Origin: CAJXII01 sp965242915
Lineage (GTDB): Bacteria; Campylobacterota; Campylobacteria; Campylobacterales; Arcobacteraceae
NCBI GenBank assembly: GCA_965242915.1
Contig: CBDETN010000021.1
Span: 1 to 64,000, forward strand
Length of the DNA stretch: 64,000 nucleotides
Direction: 5' to 3'
Position 1 is the first letter of the stretch; each line of letters starts with the position of its first letter. This document shows positions 1 to 8,496 of this stretch, piece after piece. The notes under the pieces are model-generated. The model was not told the origin of the DNA. It made no database searches and saw only the letters and a program-made list of their open reading frames with translations. The position numbers were made by a program, and so were the translations under genes.

Positions 1-587
1 GATATTAACCTTTTTAAAATATTTTGCTCACGAAAAAGTTGATAAGAATCTTCTTTACCAATAGCAAGTACAGAAGATATTAAATCAACCACCCGACTTG
101 CATCTGTTGTTTCCTCTGTAGTTTTCAATAAATCAACTGGAAACTTTGTATTTAATTTTGATAATGTCTTTATATTTTTATGTAAAATATTAAGTGTAGC
201 TTCAACTTCATTTTGATCACACGATTCTGCAGTCATAATATCAACAATAGCAATCAAAGGTGAACCGCCTACAACTTCTTGTATAGAAACTTTTTCCAAA
301 CCTTGAAAAAGTACTTTAATTCTTCCATCAGGTAAAGTTACTTTTCTCATAACATTTCCTACAACTCCAACATTATAAAATGATGTTGCACCTCTTTTTC
401 CCTCATTTGTAGGGGTACTGACAACTACTGTTAAAAGTTTATTGTTATCTATTGCATAATTTACGGCATTTATATTTTGTTCATCACTCATAAAAAGCGG
501 TGCAATCATAAAAGGATATAAAAACATATCATCTTCAATAACTATAGGTAATTTATCAGGAAACTGATCGTAATTGGTTAACTCCAT
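1..587 (-). CDS. lon: Lon protease, N-terminal part (continues past window start)
   Basis: ATP-dependent serine protease of the cytosol that degrades damaged and regulatory proteins. Only the first ~195 codons are in the window, corresponding to the LON substrate-binding domain; the AAA+ and protease domains lie off the left edge. The start is the ATG at 585-587, giving MELTNYDQFPDKLPIVIEDD, followed by the typical PLFMSDEQNI and GVVGNVMR segments of Campylobacterota Lon. It begins 16 nt after the bamD stop on the same strand, so the two are probably co-transcribed, an arrangement I associate with this phylum. Identification rests on N-terminal resemblance only. Confidence 0.85.
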   Translation of the reverse strand, partial: MELTNYDQFPDKLPIVIEDDMFLYPFMIAPLFMSDEQNINAVNYAIDNNKLLTVVVSTPTNEGKRGATSFYNVGVVGNVMRKVTLPDGRIKVLFQGLEKVSIQEVVGGSPLIAIVDIMTAESCDQNEVEATLNILHKNIKTLSKLNTKFPVDLLKTTEETTDASRVVDLISSVLAIGKEDSYQLFREQNILKRLI

Positions 588-603
588 ATTTTATTCACTC
601 AAC

Positions 604-1242
604 TTATTCAAATATAGCTCTATACCAAGGTACATTTACTTTATTTATGCTTTTCATATCATCCCAACTTTCTTTTGCCCGTAATGAATACACTTCACTC
701 GCTTTTGGTTTATCCATCCTTGTATACAGTTCTGAAATTTCCTGGTCAAATACAGCCTTTGCCATATCTAATCTACTTTTTATTGTTTTAACCATATGTA
801 TATATTTTGAATTGGGATATGCTTCTATAAACATTTTAGCATCTTCAATTGATTCTGATACCAGTTCTTGTTCTCTAAATTGATTTTTAAATCCCATAAA
901 TTTTGCTTTAACTTTTAAATATCTCACATAATCTACATTATTTGCCATTCCAAACTTTTTAAGATACTCATTAAAATAATAATTTGCCATATCATATTCT
1001 TCTTGTTCCATATGTGCTGTTGCTATTATCATAAGTGCGGATGGTAAAAGTGGTGAATTTTTATGTTCTGATTCTAGTGATGTATAAGTATCATCCGCTT
1101 CATCTATATTATAAGAAGCTACTTGCTTAAGCATTTTATTATACCAATAAACTGCCGGCTTATTATATTCTAAATCTTTTTGTTTACTAGAACAAGCAGT
1201 AAATATAAATATTGCTAGTACCAAAGTAATGATTTGTCTCAT
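604..1242 (-). CDS. bamD: Outer-membrane assembly lipoprotein BamD
   Basis: Component of the BAM complex that inserts beta-barrel proteins into the outer membrane. The 212-residue product begins with a lipoprotein signal peptide (hydrophobic residues 4-14) ending in a lipobox FTAC, with Cys17 as the lipidated residue. The rest is helical with TPR-like pairs (for example DMANYYFNEYLKKFG near residue 84 and a second DAKMFIEAYPNSKY near 135), as in the YfiO/BamD family. Length is normal for the epsilon group. Lon follows 16 nt downstream. Function is inferred from family resemblance. Confidence 0.85.
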   Translation of the reverse strand: MRQIITLVLAIFIFTACSSKQKDLEYNKPAVYWYNKMLKQVASYNIDEADDTYTSLESEHKNSPLLPSALMIIATAHMEQEEYDMANYYFNEYLKKFGMANNVDYVRYLKVKAKFMGFKNQFREQELVSESIEDAKMFIEAYPNSKYIHMVKTIKSRLDMAKAVFDQEISELYTRMDKPKASEVYSLRAKESWDDMKSINKVNVPWYRAIFE

Positions 1243-1360
1243 ATTTTATTGTCCTTTAATTATTAATAGAAGAGATTTTATCTAATTTTTTATTAAAAAC
1301 TACCTATATTTTTAAGTATTAACAAGCTACAATCTTTTATTAAAAATCAAAGGTTATAAA

Positions 1361-2128
1361 TTGGAAATTACAATTATCGGCAATGGCAATATGGCACAAG
1401 CAATTATTAGCGGATTGGTTAAATCTTTACATCAAATTCAAGTTGTAGGCAGATCTTTAGAAAAATTGGAAGCCTTAAAAAAACAGATACCCCAAATTGC
1501 AATTTGTGAATTAGATAAAGCTTATGATATAACTAACCAAAATATAATTTTTTGTGTAAAACCATATAATTTAACTGAAGTAGGTGCAAAACTAACCGGA
1601 ACTGCAGATACATTATACTCTGTATTAGCAGGTACAACTATTCAAAGTTTGAGCCAAAATATTTCATCAAAAAGTTATGTTCGGGCTATGCCGAATGTAT
1701 CGGCAAAATTTTGTAAATCTATGACTACTTTAACAGGTGATGAGAATATAAAAAAAGAAGCGATTGATATTTTTAATTGTATTGGGCAGACTTTATGGGT
1801 AGATACACAAAATGAGCTTGATATTGCAACAGCAGTAGCAGGAAGCGGGCCGGCGTTTTTAGCCCATATAGCTGATGGGATAATTGAAGGTGGTATAAAT
1901 GCAGGGCTTAAAAAAGAAGATGCGATTACTTTAACAACTGCACTTTTTGATGGCTTTACCCCTCTTTTAAAAGATGATGAACCAAAAGATATTATTAAAA
2001 AAGTGATGAGTCCCAACGGCACAACACAAGCTGGATATGATTATTTAGTTGAAAATAAGGTGAAGGAGAAGATTAGCCAAACTATTCAAACAGCTTATGA
2101 CAGAGCTTTAGAACTTGCAAAAAGTTAA
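1361..2128 (+). CDS. proC: Pyrroline-5-carboxylate reductase
   Basis: Reduces 1-pyrroline-5-carboxylate to L-proline with NAD(P)H, the last step of proline synthesis, in the cytosol. The 255-residue protein has the N-terminal Rossmann loop GNGNMAQAIISG (residues ~7-18) and the C-terminal P5CR signature region around SPNGTTQAGYDYL. The start is TTG at 1361, preceded by AAAGG about 7 nt upstream; no ATG gives the complete Rossmann strand. It is divergent from bamD (118 bp gap) and its 3' end overlaps the first pseudopilin-like gene by 14 nt, so proC probably heads that small operon. Confidence 0.92.
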   Translation: MEITIIGNGNMAQAIISGLVKSLHQIQVVGRSLEKLEALKKQIPQIAICELDKAYDITNQNIIFCVKPYNLTEVGAKLTGTADTLYSVLAGTTIQSLSQNISSKSYVRAMPNVSAKFCKSMTTLTGDENIKKEAIDIFNCIGQTLWVDTQNELDIATAVAGSGPAFLAHIADGIIEGGINAGLKKEDAITLTTALFDGFTPLLKDDEPKDIIKKVMSPNGTTQAGYDYLVENKVKEKISQTIQTAYDRALELAKS

Positions 2129-2315
2129 GAGTTTCTCTTTACTTGAAACACTGATTTCACTTATTATTCTTTCAATTGTAATAAGTGGTTTTAGTCAAGT
2201 TCTAACTTCTAATATCTCTTATCAAACATATAAAGATTTACAAATTTGCGAAAATAATTTTTACCTGACCGGTCAAATTATAAATAGTGATAAAATAAAG
2301 TTTATTCAACACTAA
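2115..2315 (+). CDS. Small prepilin-like protein (type II secretion/pilin N-terminal motif)
   Basis: A 66-residue protein starting at TTG 2115 inside the end of proC. Its N-terminus has a type IV prepilin pattern: positive residues K3 and K5, then S6, then F7 with Glu11 at position +5 relative to the predicted cleavage, followed by a ~20-residue hydrophobic helix (LISLIILSIVISGF). The usual Gly at -1 is Ser here. The remainder is short, so it resembles a minor pseudopilin (GspI/GspH type). The stop codon shares its last base with the ATG of the next gene. A pseudopilus or competence role is inferred from the motif only. Confidence 0.65.
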   Translation: MQKVKSFSLLETLISLIILSIVISGFSQVLTSNISYQTYKDLQICENNFYLTGQIINSDKIKFIQH

Positions 2316-2668
2316 TGAGAATATCACTTATTTTACTTGAATTAATATTTTCTATAGTTTTATTATCAATTATATTTTTAACTACAACTAAAGTTTTATT
2401 TGAAGTGAATAAAAAAAATAAATCAGATTTCACAACAAATCTTACAAAAATAGAATTTGAAACCACAAAATTATTTTTAACTGCAACTTTACAAAAAGAT
2501 AAAAATTTAAATCAGATAATATATAATGACAATAAACTTTTTTTTAACACAAATCTGCTTCAAGATAATGTAACAGCTTTTTCAATAAAACAAAATAATC
2601 AAATATATACTATTGATATTTGTATAGATTTGTACAACAATATTTGTCAAACCTGGATTATAAAATAA
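2315..2668 (+). CDS. Prepilin-like protein, second of three
   Basis: A 117-residue protein with the N-terminus MRISLILLELIFSIVLLSII, a prepilin-like hydrophobic helix with Glu9 (position +5 if cleavage follows Ser4). The C-terminal half is soluble and contains Cys residues near the end (DICIDLYNNICQTW) that could form a disulfide, as in some minor pseudopilins (GspJ type). It overlaps both neighbours by one base, which indicates translational coupling in a proC-led operon. The exact subtype cannot be decided by eye. Confidence 0.65.
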   Translation: MRISLILLELIFSIVLLSIIFLTTTKVLFEVNKKNKSDFTTNLTKIEFETTKLFLTATLQKDKNLNQIIYNDNKLFFNTNLLQDNVTAFSIKQNNQIYTIDICIDLYNNICQTWIIK

Positions 2669-2994
2669 TGAGACAGTCTTTTGCCTTGTTTATGACTATC
2701 ATTGCATTAACATCGTTTTCATATCTCAGTCTTTCTATAATTGAAACAAATTCAATATCATCAAATATAGACACTCTTAAATATCTTCACCTGCAAGCCA
2801 ATATTCACATAAAATATATAAAAGAATATATTACAACTCATACAAAAGAAGAAATTGAGAATTTAAATTTAAGTGATGCAAGATTTAATCTTATAATTAC
2901 ACCCAAAAACGATAATAATCTAACAATTTATAATATATCAATTCAAACCAATGATGATACTACGATTAGAATTTGTTCGAGTATAAGTAAATAG
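2668..2994 (+). CDS. Prepilin-like protein lacking Glu5 (GspK/PilX-like position)
   Basis: I place the start at the ATG overlapping the previous stop (TAATG, 2668), giving 108 residues beginning MRQSFALFMTIIAL. There is one N-terminal hydrophobic helix after a basic residue, but no Glu at the +5 position. GspK-type tip pseudopilins are known for lacking that Glu, so the third place in a three-gene pseudopilin set fits. The rest is a small soluble domain ending in an ICSSISK tail. A longer in-frame reading from 2620 would overlap the previous gene by ~50 bases and is less likely. Function is inferred from position and N-terminus. Confidence 0.55.
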   Translation: MRQSFALFMTIIALTSFSYLSLSIIETNSISSNIDTLKYLHLQANIHIKYIKEYITTHTKEEIENLNLSDARFNLIITPKNDNNLTIYNISIQTNDDTTIRICSSISK

Positions 2995-3156
2995 GGTTTG
3001 TAAAATCATTAAAAACTATCTTAAATTTACAAATATTTAACTAAAAAGAGCAACAAATAGCTTATTTACTACAATATCTTAACTTTCTATATTATACATT
3101 AAATATATAATAATATCAGGTGTTTTAAAGCTAAGTTGTATAGAATGTATAACTAA

Positions 3157-3183
3157 TGTCAAGCGAACTGCTAAAATGAGCAG
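3157..3183 (+). repeat. First copy of the 27-bp dispersed repeat
   Basis: TGTCAAGCGAACTGC followed by TAAAATGAGCAG; matches 21171-21197 in inverted orientation at 25 of 27 positions. It includes TTGACA on the minus strand, so it could also be part of a promoter-like element. Confidence 0.75.
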
Positions 3184-3211
3184 GTAGGAATATTAAAAGA
3201 TTTCTACCTGC
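3180..3211 (+). terminator. Hairpin, possible terminator of the proC-pilin operon
   Basis: GCAGGTAGgAA pairs with TTtCTACCTGC across a ~10-nt loop, about 185 bases after the last pilin-like gene. It is followed by a T-rich but not uninterrupted tract (GTTTATGTTTT), so termination is only moderately supported. Confidence 0.4.
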
Positions 3212-3250
3212 GTTTATGTTTTAATTTTATGATAAAGAATTTGAAAACTT

Positions 3251-3271
3251 GAGGTTCCAAAATGGAACCTC
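3251..3271. terminator. Perfect 9-bp hairpin
   Basis: GAGGTTCCA, loop AAA, TGGAACCTC. There is no T-run directly after it, so it may be a regulatory or transcript-stabilising hairpin rather than an intrinsic terminator. It lies 62 bases before pepD. Confidence 0.35.
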
Positions 3272-3332
3272 AAAAGTATGGGAATAAGTAAAATAAGATA
3301 TAATATCAAAAATATAAAAACTAGGAATAATA

Positions 3333-4616
3333 ATGAGAACAATAGAATTATTCAAAGAAATAACAAAGATACCAAGATGTAGTGGAACACACCAGCCTTT
3401 TATTGAGTACTTGCAAAAGTTTGCTAAAGTAAATAACTATATTTGCAAAATTGATGGTGCTAAAAATATTTTAATATTTAAAGCTAATGGCAACCCTGAT
3501 ATATGCTTACAATCACACTATGATATAGTTTGTTTGGATGATGGTAAAATACCTGAAATTATAGAAGTTGACGGATACTTAAAAGCCAAAGATTCAACAC
3601 TTGGTGCAGATAATGGAATTGGCTGTGCTTATATGTTAGCTTTGATTGAAGAAGGGGCTGATGTTGAATATCTTTTTACCTGTGATGAAGAGATAGGTTT
3701 AATCGGAGCTAATGGTATTGAATTTGAATTAAAGTCATCTTATATGCTAAATCTTGATAGTGAAGATGAAGGTGAGATTTGTGTTGGTTGTGCTGGTGGA
3801 GTTGATATATTTGCCACTAACAATAACGATAAACTTATACCAAATGATGATAACAAAAAGCTTTATGAGATAACTCTTGATAATCTTGATGGAGGGCATA
3901 GCGGAGTTGATATTGATAAAAATATTCCCAATGCTTTGAAATTAATCGCACGAAGTATAAAAGAGTGTGCCGGAGAGTTGCTTGATATAAGTGGAGGGGA
4001 AAGAATTAATTCAATTCCTAAATCTACCAAAGCAATAATTGTTTCAAATACCACCCCGCTCTCAACACATAAAAATATGATTGTCAAACAATTAGATACA
4101 TCAACCGAACATTATAAAAAGATAGATGAAAATGTATTAAACTTTTTATATACATTTGCAAATGGTGTGCGAGGGTATGATAAAGAGCTGGGAGTGGTGT
4201 TAAGTTCCATTAATCTTGCCATTGTAACAAATGAGCTTGATGGTGTTCAAATACAGCTTAGTGCCAGAAGTATGGATAATGATGAATTAAAAATAATTAC
4301 AGATGAAACAACCGCCCTGCTTCAATGCTTTGGTTTTGAAGTAACTACAAGCGGTAAATATCCGGCTTGGAAACCAACTTATAGTAAATTTACTTCTAAA
4401 GTATTGGGGATATATAGGAAATATAATCAAGAAGCCAGTGTTGAAGCTATCCATGCAGGATTAGAGTGTGCGATATTTAAAGAAAAGTATCCAAATATGC
4501 AAATTTGCTCAATAGGTCCAAATATTTATTTTCCACATTCACACAGAGAAGCGTGTGAGATAAGTTCAGTGCATAATGTTTATAAAGTTGTACAGGATAT
4601 TGTAAATGCAGTTTAA
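3333..4616 (+). CDS. pepD: Aminoacyl-histidine dipeptidase (M20 family)
   Basis: Zinc-dependent cytosolic dipeptidase with broad specificity for X-His and other dipeptides. The 427-residue product shows the M20 metal motifs: LQSHYDIVC (His and Asp ligands, ~residues 60-68), LGADNGIG with bridging Asp, CDEEIGL with the catalytic/ligand Glu pair, and LDSEDEGEI typical of the PepD/CNDP branch. E. coli PepD is about 485 residues, so this is somewhat short, but no domain is obviously missing. The ATG at 3333 follows an AGGA ribosome site. The 3' end overlaps the next gene by 11 nt. Confidence 0.85.
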   Translation: MRTIELFKEITKIPRCSGTHQPFIEYLQKFAKVNNYICKIDGAKNILIFKANGNPDICLQSHYDIVCLDDGKIPEIIEVDGYLKAKDSTLGADNGIGCAYMLALIEEGADVEYLFTCDEEIGLIGANGIEFELKSSYMLNLDSEDEGEICVGCAGGVDIFATNNNDKLIPNDDNKKLYEITLDNLDGGHSGVDIDKNIPNALKLIARSIKECAGELLDISGGERINSIPKSTKAIIVSNTTPLSTHKNMIVKQLDTSTEHYKKIDENVLNFLYTFANGVRGYDKELGVVLSSINLAIVTNELDGVQIQLSARSMDNDELKIITDETTALLQCFGFEVTTSGKYPAWKPTYSKFTSKVLGIYRKYNQEASVEAIHAGLECAIFKEKYPNMQICSIGPNIYFPHSHREACEISSVHNVYKVVQDIVNAV

Positions 4617-5298
4617 TGGTTTCTCTCAAAAAGGAATCGAATTTCTAAAAGAGTTAAAAGAAAACAATACTAAAATATGGTTTGAAGATAATCGTCATAT
4701 TTGGGAAGATGAGATAAGAAATCCAACAGAAGCTTTTGTTGAAGAGATGGGAGAAACTCTTCAAATTTTGGTACCAAGTATAAATTATGGACCAAAAGTT
4801 GGAGGAAGTTTATTTAAAATATATCGTGATGTTAGATTTAGCAAAGATAAAACACCTATGAAAAGTAAAATTGGTCTTCTGTTTTGGCAAGGTAGCGGTC
4901 ATAGGATGCAAAGTAGTTGTTTTTATATGCACTTTGATAAAGATGAGTATTTTATCGCAAGCGGTATTAGAAACTTTAAACAGCCTATGTTAAAGACATT
5001 TAGAGAATATTTAAAAGATAAGAAAAAAAGAGATGAGCTTTATAATATTTTAGATGATTTGAAATCTAAAGGTTATAATTTGCCTGAACCTAAATTTAAA
5101 AGGCTGCCGCAGGGTTTTAATAAAGAAGATAAGAATATTGATTTAGTACTTTATGGTGCTATGTATGCTTATAAAAGCTTTCCTATTGATGATATTTTTT
5201 ATAGCTTTGAAGTTGCTACGAGGGCTTTTAATATATATGATGATATGAAAGATTTACAAAAGTGGCTATATGAAATGACACTTACAAATATTGAGTAA
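4606..5298 (+). CDS. DUF2461 (TIGR02453) family protein
   Basis: A 230-residue protein of the DUF2461 family, recognised by FSQKGIEFLKELKENNTKIWF at the N-terminus, the FKIYRDVRFSKDKTPMKSKIG block (~residues 88-108) and FYMHFDKDEYFIASG. The family is widespread and its biochemical function is unknown to me. The gene overlaps pepD by 11 nt, so the two are likely translated from one message. Its stop is 3 nt from the end of the convergent gene at 5302. Confidence 0.8.
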   Translation: MQFNGFSQKGIEFLKELKENNTKIWFEDNRHIWEDEIRNPTEAFVEEMGETLQILVPSINYGPKVGGSLFKIYRDVRFSKDKTPMKSKIGLLFWQGSGHRMQSSCFYMHFDKDEYFIASGIRNFKQPMLKTFREYLKDKKKRDELYNILDDLKSKGYNLPEPKFKRLPQGFNKEDKNIDLVLYGAMYAYKSFPIDDIFYSFEVATRAFNIYDDMKDLQKWLYEMTLTNIE

Positions 5299-5301
5299 AA
5301 T

Positions 5302-5655
5302 TTAGTTGTTTTTTACTCTGTTTATATCTGTTTGATATTTATAAACTATAAAATCATACATTCGTGTACCTTCATTTTTATTAAAAAACATTTTCATCTC
5401 TATCATTCTAAATGATACTCTAAAAAATGCAGTAAACGGGAATAAATAAGTGATAAATACATCATATTTTCTATTTGGATAAAGCTCATCAAATTCTTCT
5501 TTTAGCTCTCTTAAAGTTTCACTTTCTTTGTGTAATACTCCTGCATCATTTGAATTTAAAATTCTCATTGCTACCATTAGGTTAACCACAAACATCAAAG
5601 CATTTAAATTCCAACCTAATATAAATATATCTGTATAACTCAATATAATCTCCAT
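5302..5655 (-). CDS. Small membrane protein of unknown function
   Basis: A 117-residue protein with an N-terminal hydrophobic helix (about residues 4-30, ending before MRILNSNDAG), a charged middle region (KESETLRELKEEFDELYPNRKYD) and a second aromatic, partly hydrophobic stretch (VFITYLFPFTAFFRVSF). I do not recognise a family. It is convergent with the DUF2461 gene and divergent from the methyltransferase (45-bp gap). Confidence 0.55.
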   Translation of the reverse strand: MEIILSYTDIFILGWNLNALMFVVNLMVAMRILNSNDAGVLHKESETLRELKEEFDELYPNRKYDVFITYLFPFTAFFRVSFRMIEMKMFFNKNEGTRMYDFIVYKYQTDINRVKNN

Positions 5656-5700
5656 AATTTTAGTAAATGTGATTATATCTACTTTTTGCTATAATTTCAA

Positions 5701-6621
5701 ATGTTAAAAATCAATGATATTAAAAATATACTACAATTAAATAGCCAAAATCTAACTTGCGAGTTTAAGAGAATTTTTCATGGTCGAGGTGGAATGTATG
5801 AAAATTGGAAATTTTTAACAATAGATTCTATCGATGACATTTTAAATATTGCTTTTTATTTTGAAATTGAACAAACAATAGAAGATGAACTTTTGGAGAT
5901 GCTGAAAGAGTTTATAAAGACTACCAGACACAATACAATAGTGTTGCAACGAAGATATATACCGAAAACAACTGCTCAAATAATTGCAGGAGAATTAAAA
6001 GATAATTTGTATGTCATTGAAGATGGTATAAAAATCAAAATTAATCTTTTATCAAATCAAAATAGCGGATATTTCCCAGATATGAAAATAGGAAGAGAGT
6101 TTGTACGAGAAATTGCTAGCGATAAAAAAGTCTTAAACTTATTCTCATATACTTGTGCTTTTAGTTTATTTGCTATTAGTGGAGGAGCTTCAAGTGTATT
6201 AAATATAGATATGGCAAAAGGTGCTTTAACTACAGGCAGAGCTAATCATCATTTAAATAACTTAGATACTAAAAATGTAAGTTTTTTCCCTTACAATATA
6301 TTAAAATCATTTTCAAGAATTAAAAGAAGCGGTCCCTATGATTTAATCATAATAGACCCGCCAACCTTTCAAAAAGGAAGTTTTGCTGCTTCTAGGGATT
6401 ATGAAAAGATTATAAAAAAACTTTCTTCTTTAGCTTCAAAAGATTGTTTAGTATTAGCTTGTCTTAACTCCCCTGATTTAGACAGTCAATTTATCATAGA
6501 TATTTTTAAAGAGTTTGCGCCTGATTTTGAGTTTGTTAAGCGACTTGAAAATGTTAAAGAGTTTGTGGCTGTTGATGATGAACGGGCTTTGAAAAATTTG
6601 GTATTTAGAAATACAATATAG
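5701..6621 (+). CDS. Class I SAM-dependent methyltransferase (rRNA methyltransferase-like)
   Basis: A 306-residue methyltransferase. It shows motif I as VLNLFSYTCAFSLFAISGGA (~residues 140-159), an acidic residue in LNIDMAKGAL and motif IV as IIIDPPTFQKG (~residues 217-227). The spacing and the PPTFQ motif resemble the RlmI/RlmK type (m5C/m7G 23S rRNA) rather than DNA methyltransferases. No PUA domain is evident, so I leave the exact target open. A hairpin with a T-run directly overlaps the stop. It is the last core gene before island 1. Confidence 0.75.
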   Translation: MLKINDIKNILQLNSQNLTCEFKRIFHGRGGMYENWKFLTIDSIDDILNIAFYFEIEQTIEDELLEMLKEFIKTTRHNTIVLQRRYIPKTTAQIIAGELKDNLYVIEDGIKIKINLLSNQNSGYFPDMKIGREFVREIASDKKVLNLFSYTCAFSLFAISGGASSVLNIDMAKGALTTGRANHHLNNLDTKNVSFFPYNILKSFSRIKRSGPYDLIIIDPPTFQKGSFAASRDYEKIIKKLSSLASKDCLVLACLNSPDLDSQFIIDIFKEFAPDFEFVKRLENVKEFVAVDDERALKNLVFRNTI

Positions 6622-6644
6622 TATGTCAAAATGACATATTTTTT
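6622..6644 (+). terminator. Intrinsic terminator after the methyltransferase gene
   Basis: Stem TATGTCA (6622-6628), loop AAA, TGACATA (6632-6638), then T6. A very similar sequence in the same orientation lies at 21232-21256, at the far side of island 1. Confidence 0.7.
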
Positions 6645-6852
6645 ATGAAATATGTTAAAACAAATACAACACCTCATATAACTGCTTTATAACAAACTCA
6701 TCTTTTTATATATTGTTATACTATAGTATAAATGGAACACTACTGGAACAATTTATACATACTATGTAATAAATATAAGTACGATACTTTACAAACAAAA
6801 TTATATCAATTTTCAGCTATTGACATTATAAATCTAGTTAGTTATAACGCCA
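6645..6852. other. Intergenic region with a 16-bp perfect palindrome
   Basis: AT-rich stretch between the terminator and the IS30-family element. It contains TTATACTATAGTATAA at 6716-6731, a perfect 16-bp palindrome that could be an operator or an insertion target. A 69-codon open frame from 6732 runs into the IS and has no coding character. Nothing else was recognised. Confidence 0.5.
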
Positions 6853-7955
6853 ATTCACACTTAAAGTGCAACAAAACCAGCCAAAATTATGCCACCATTT
6901 TTCTTGAAACTTCCTTGAAAAATATCTCATTTGGTGTGTAATATTTCAGAATCTTTCTTGGTCTATTATTTAGCCTATTTTGAATGATAGTTATTTGAGT
7001 TTGATTTATATTTTCAAAGCTATATTTCTTGGGAATATATTCTCTAACTAGTCCATTTGTATGCTCATTCAATCCTCTTTGCCAAGATGAGTATGGATCA
7101 CAAAAGTAAAACTTTAGATTTAATTTTTGAGCTATCTCTTCATGATAGGAGAACTCTTTACCATTATCTGAAGTAATTGTACGAACTAGTTTCTTTATTG
7201 GATGTAAAAGCTCTATAATAGCTTGTGTAACAACATCTGCTTTTTTAGATTCAACTATCTTCATAAGTGTAAATTTACTCTTTCTATCAACTAAGGTAAC
7301 GATAGCACCTTTATGGTCTTTACCTATAATTGTATCTACTTCAAAGTCACCAAATCTAGTTTTCTTTTCAATAATCTTAGCTCGTTTACTAATATTTACT
7401 CTATTTTTAATTTGACCTCTAGTCTTGTATTGACTACTTCTATTACCATACTTTTTATTTTTATGTCTCAATAATTTATATAATCGACCACCACTTCTTT
7501 GATTTGCATAAATGTATCTATATACTGTTTCATATGAAATATTTGCTATTTTATCTTTTTTCAATCTACCAACTAGTTGATCAGGAGATAAGCCATCTCT
7601 TAACATCTTACCAATTTTTAGTTTTAATTTATTAGTGAGTTTCTTATATCTATCTTTAAATTTATCTCTTGATACTGCTTTTATATGTGCATCATCTGCA
7701 CTATAATATCCATTATTACTATTTCTACTTAGTTCTCTTGATATTGTAGATTTAGATACTTCAATTAGTTCTGCTATTTTTGTGATTGTATAGTTCTCGT
7801 TTTTATAAGCAAATATTTGATACCTTAAACCTAAGGTTAATTGTTTATACTTTTTCATTTAATGCTCCATTTATCCTGTAAGATATGTAGCTTAAATTGT
7901 ATATCAATTAGCCTTACTATCTTATATTTCTAAATGTTGCACTTTAAGTGTGAAT
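6853..7955. mobile_element. IS30-family insertion sequence (complete)
   Basis: A 1103-bp element bounded by 21-bp perfect inverted repeats: left 6853-6873 (ATTCACACTTAAAGTGCAAC + A), right 7935-7955. It encodes one full-length transposase on the minus strand. I see no clear 2-3 bp target duplication (left flank CCA, right flank GTT), so the original insertion site may have been rearranged. It sits at the left edge of island 1. Confidence 0.9.
6887..7858 (-). CDS. IS30-family transposase
   Basis: A 323-residue DDE transposase. The N-terminal helix-turn-helix pair (KQLTLGLRYQIFAYKNENYTITKIAELIEVSKSTISREL) binds the terminal repeats. The catalytic core shows Asp in DFEVDTIIGK, Asp in TITSDNGKEF and Glu in NEHTNGLVREY, the IS30 spacing with a normal DDE triad. 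Length matches the family, and no frameshift is seen, so the element may still be active. Confidence 0.93.
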   Translation of the reverse strand: MKKYKQLTLGLRYQIFAYKNENYTITKIAELIEVSKSTISRELSRNSNNGYYSADDAHIKAVSRDKFKDRYKKLTNKLKLKIGKMLRDGLSPDQLVGRLKKDKIANISYETVYRYIYANQRSGGRLYKLLRHKNKKYGNRSSQYKTRGQIKNRVNISKRAKIIEKKTRFGDFEVDTIIGKDHKGAIVTLVDRKSKFTLMKIVESKKADVVTQAIIELLHPIKKLVRTITSDNGKEFSYHEEIAQKLNLKFYFCDPYSSWQRGLNEHTNGLVREYIPKKYSFENINQTQITIIQNRLNNRPRKILKYYTPNEIFFKEVSRKMVA

Positions 7956-8049
7956 GTTCATAATAATACTGTTAAAACCATCGGACTTCGTTAAGTCGTT
8001 AAACTGGGGATTGTTTTTATAGCAAGGCATCAGTAAATATCCGTAAAGT

Positions 8050-8078
8050 GTAGCAGTCATTGGTCTGCTACTTTTTTT
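8050..8078 (+). terminator. Strong intrinsic terminator
   Basis: GTAGCAG (8050-8056), 8-nt loop, CTGCTAC (8065-8071), then seven T. It reads rightwards, yet no intact plus-strand gene lies between the IS and this point, so it probably belonged to a gene lost when the IS or island was inserted. Its T-run overlaps the stop of the decayed minus-strand gene. Confidence 0.7.
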
Positions 8079-8496
8079 ATGCAATAAAAATCGTTTTTAA
8101 TCTCAATCGTTTATCTTTTACCAAGTCTATTTTTACAAGCTTTACTTCTTGATTGTCATACTTTTTATAAAATTCAATACTAACTATTGTTTTTCTAGTT
8201 TTTGAATGTTGAGTTACACTTTTAACAACTTTTGTAAAAGTTGCAACTATTTCAGGAATCTTACAAACATAATGAATATCATCTTTATGACCTTTGTATG
8301 AATGTCTTATATCATGACTATTTATCTCACATTGATATTCTTTTAATTTATCTTTGATAATTTTAGTATCTCCACTTAACCAAAAGTAGCAAATAGCGGT
8401 TGCTTTAGCAAACTTTCTTTAGTAAATCCAAGAGCCGGTTACTTCTATTGTGATATTTTCATAATGTAGTATTTGAGATATAATCTTTTTAAACTG
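8077..8496 (-). pseudogene. Decayed gene remnant with an in-frame stop
   Basis: On the minus strand a frame without a start codon runs from about 8496, giving KIISQILHYENITIEVTGSW, then a TAA at 8419-8421, then RKFAKATAICYFWLSGDTK and a further ~100 plausible residues to a stop at 8077-8079. Sense continues across the single stop, so this is most simply a gene fragment with a nonsense mutation that has also lost its 5' end. VTGSWIY and WLSGDTK recall short plasmid/phage-borne proteins, but I cannot assign a family. Confidence 0.5.

Larger units (their letters stand above)
2995..3332. other. Intergenic region with two hairpins and a dispersed repeat
   Basis: 338 bases without a convincing gene. 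It holds a 27-bp sequence (3157-3183) found again inverted at 21171-21197, overlapping a hairpin at 3180-3211 (GCAGGTAG.. pairing with ..CTACCTGC), and a second perfect 9-bp hairpin at 3251-3271 (GAGGTTCCA / TGGAACCTC, loop AAA). The remainder is AT-rich; the region just before pepD presumably contains its promoter. Confidence 0.6.

Noticed and set aside
6732..6941. 69-codon open frame left of and into the IS30 element
   Set aside because: It runs across the IS terminal repeat and antisense to the transposase; no ribosome site and no protein-like composition.
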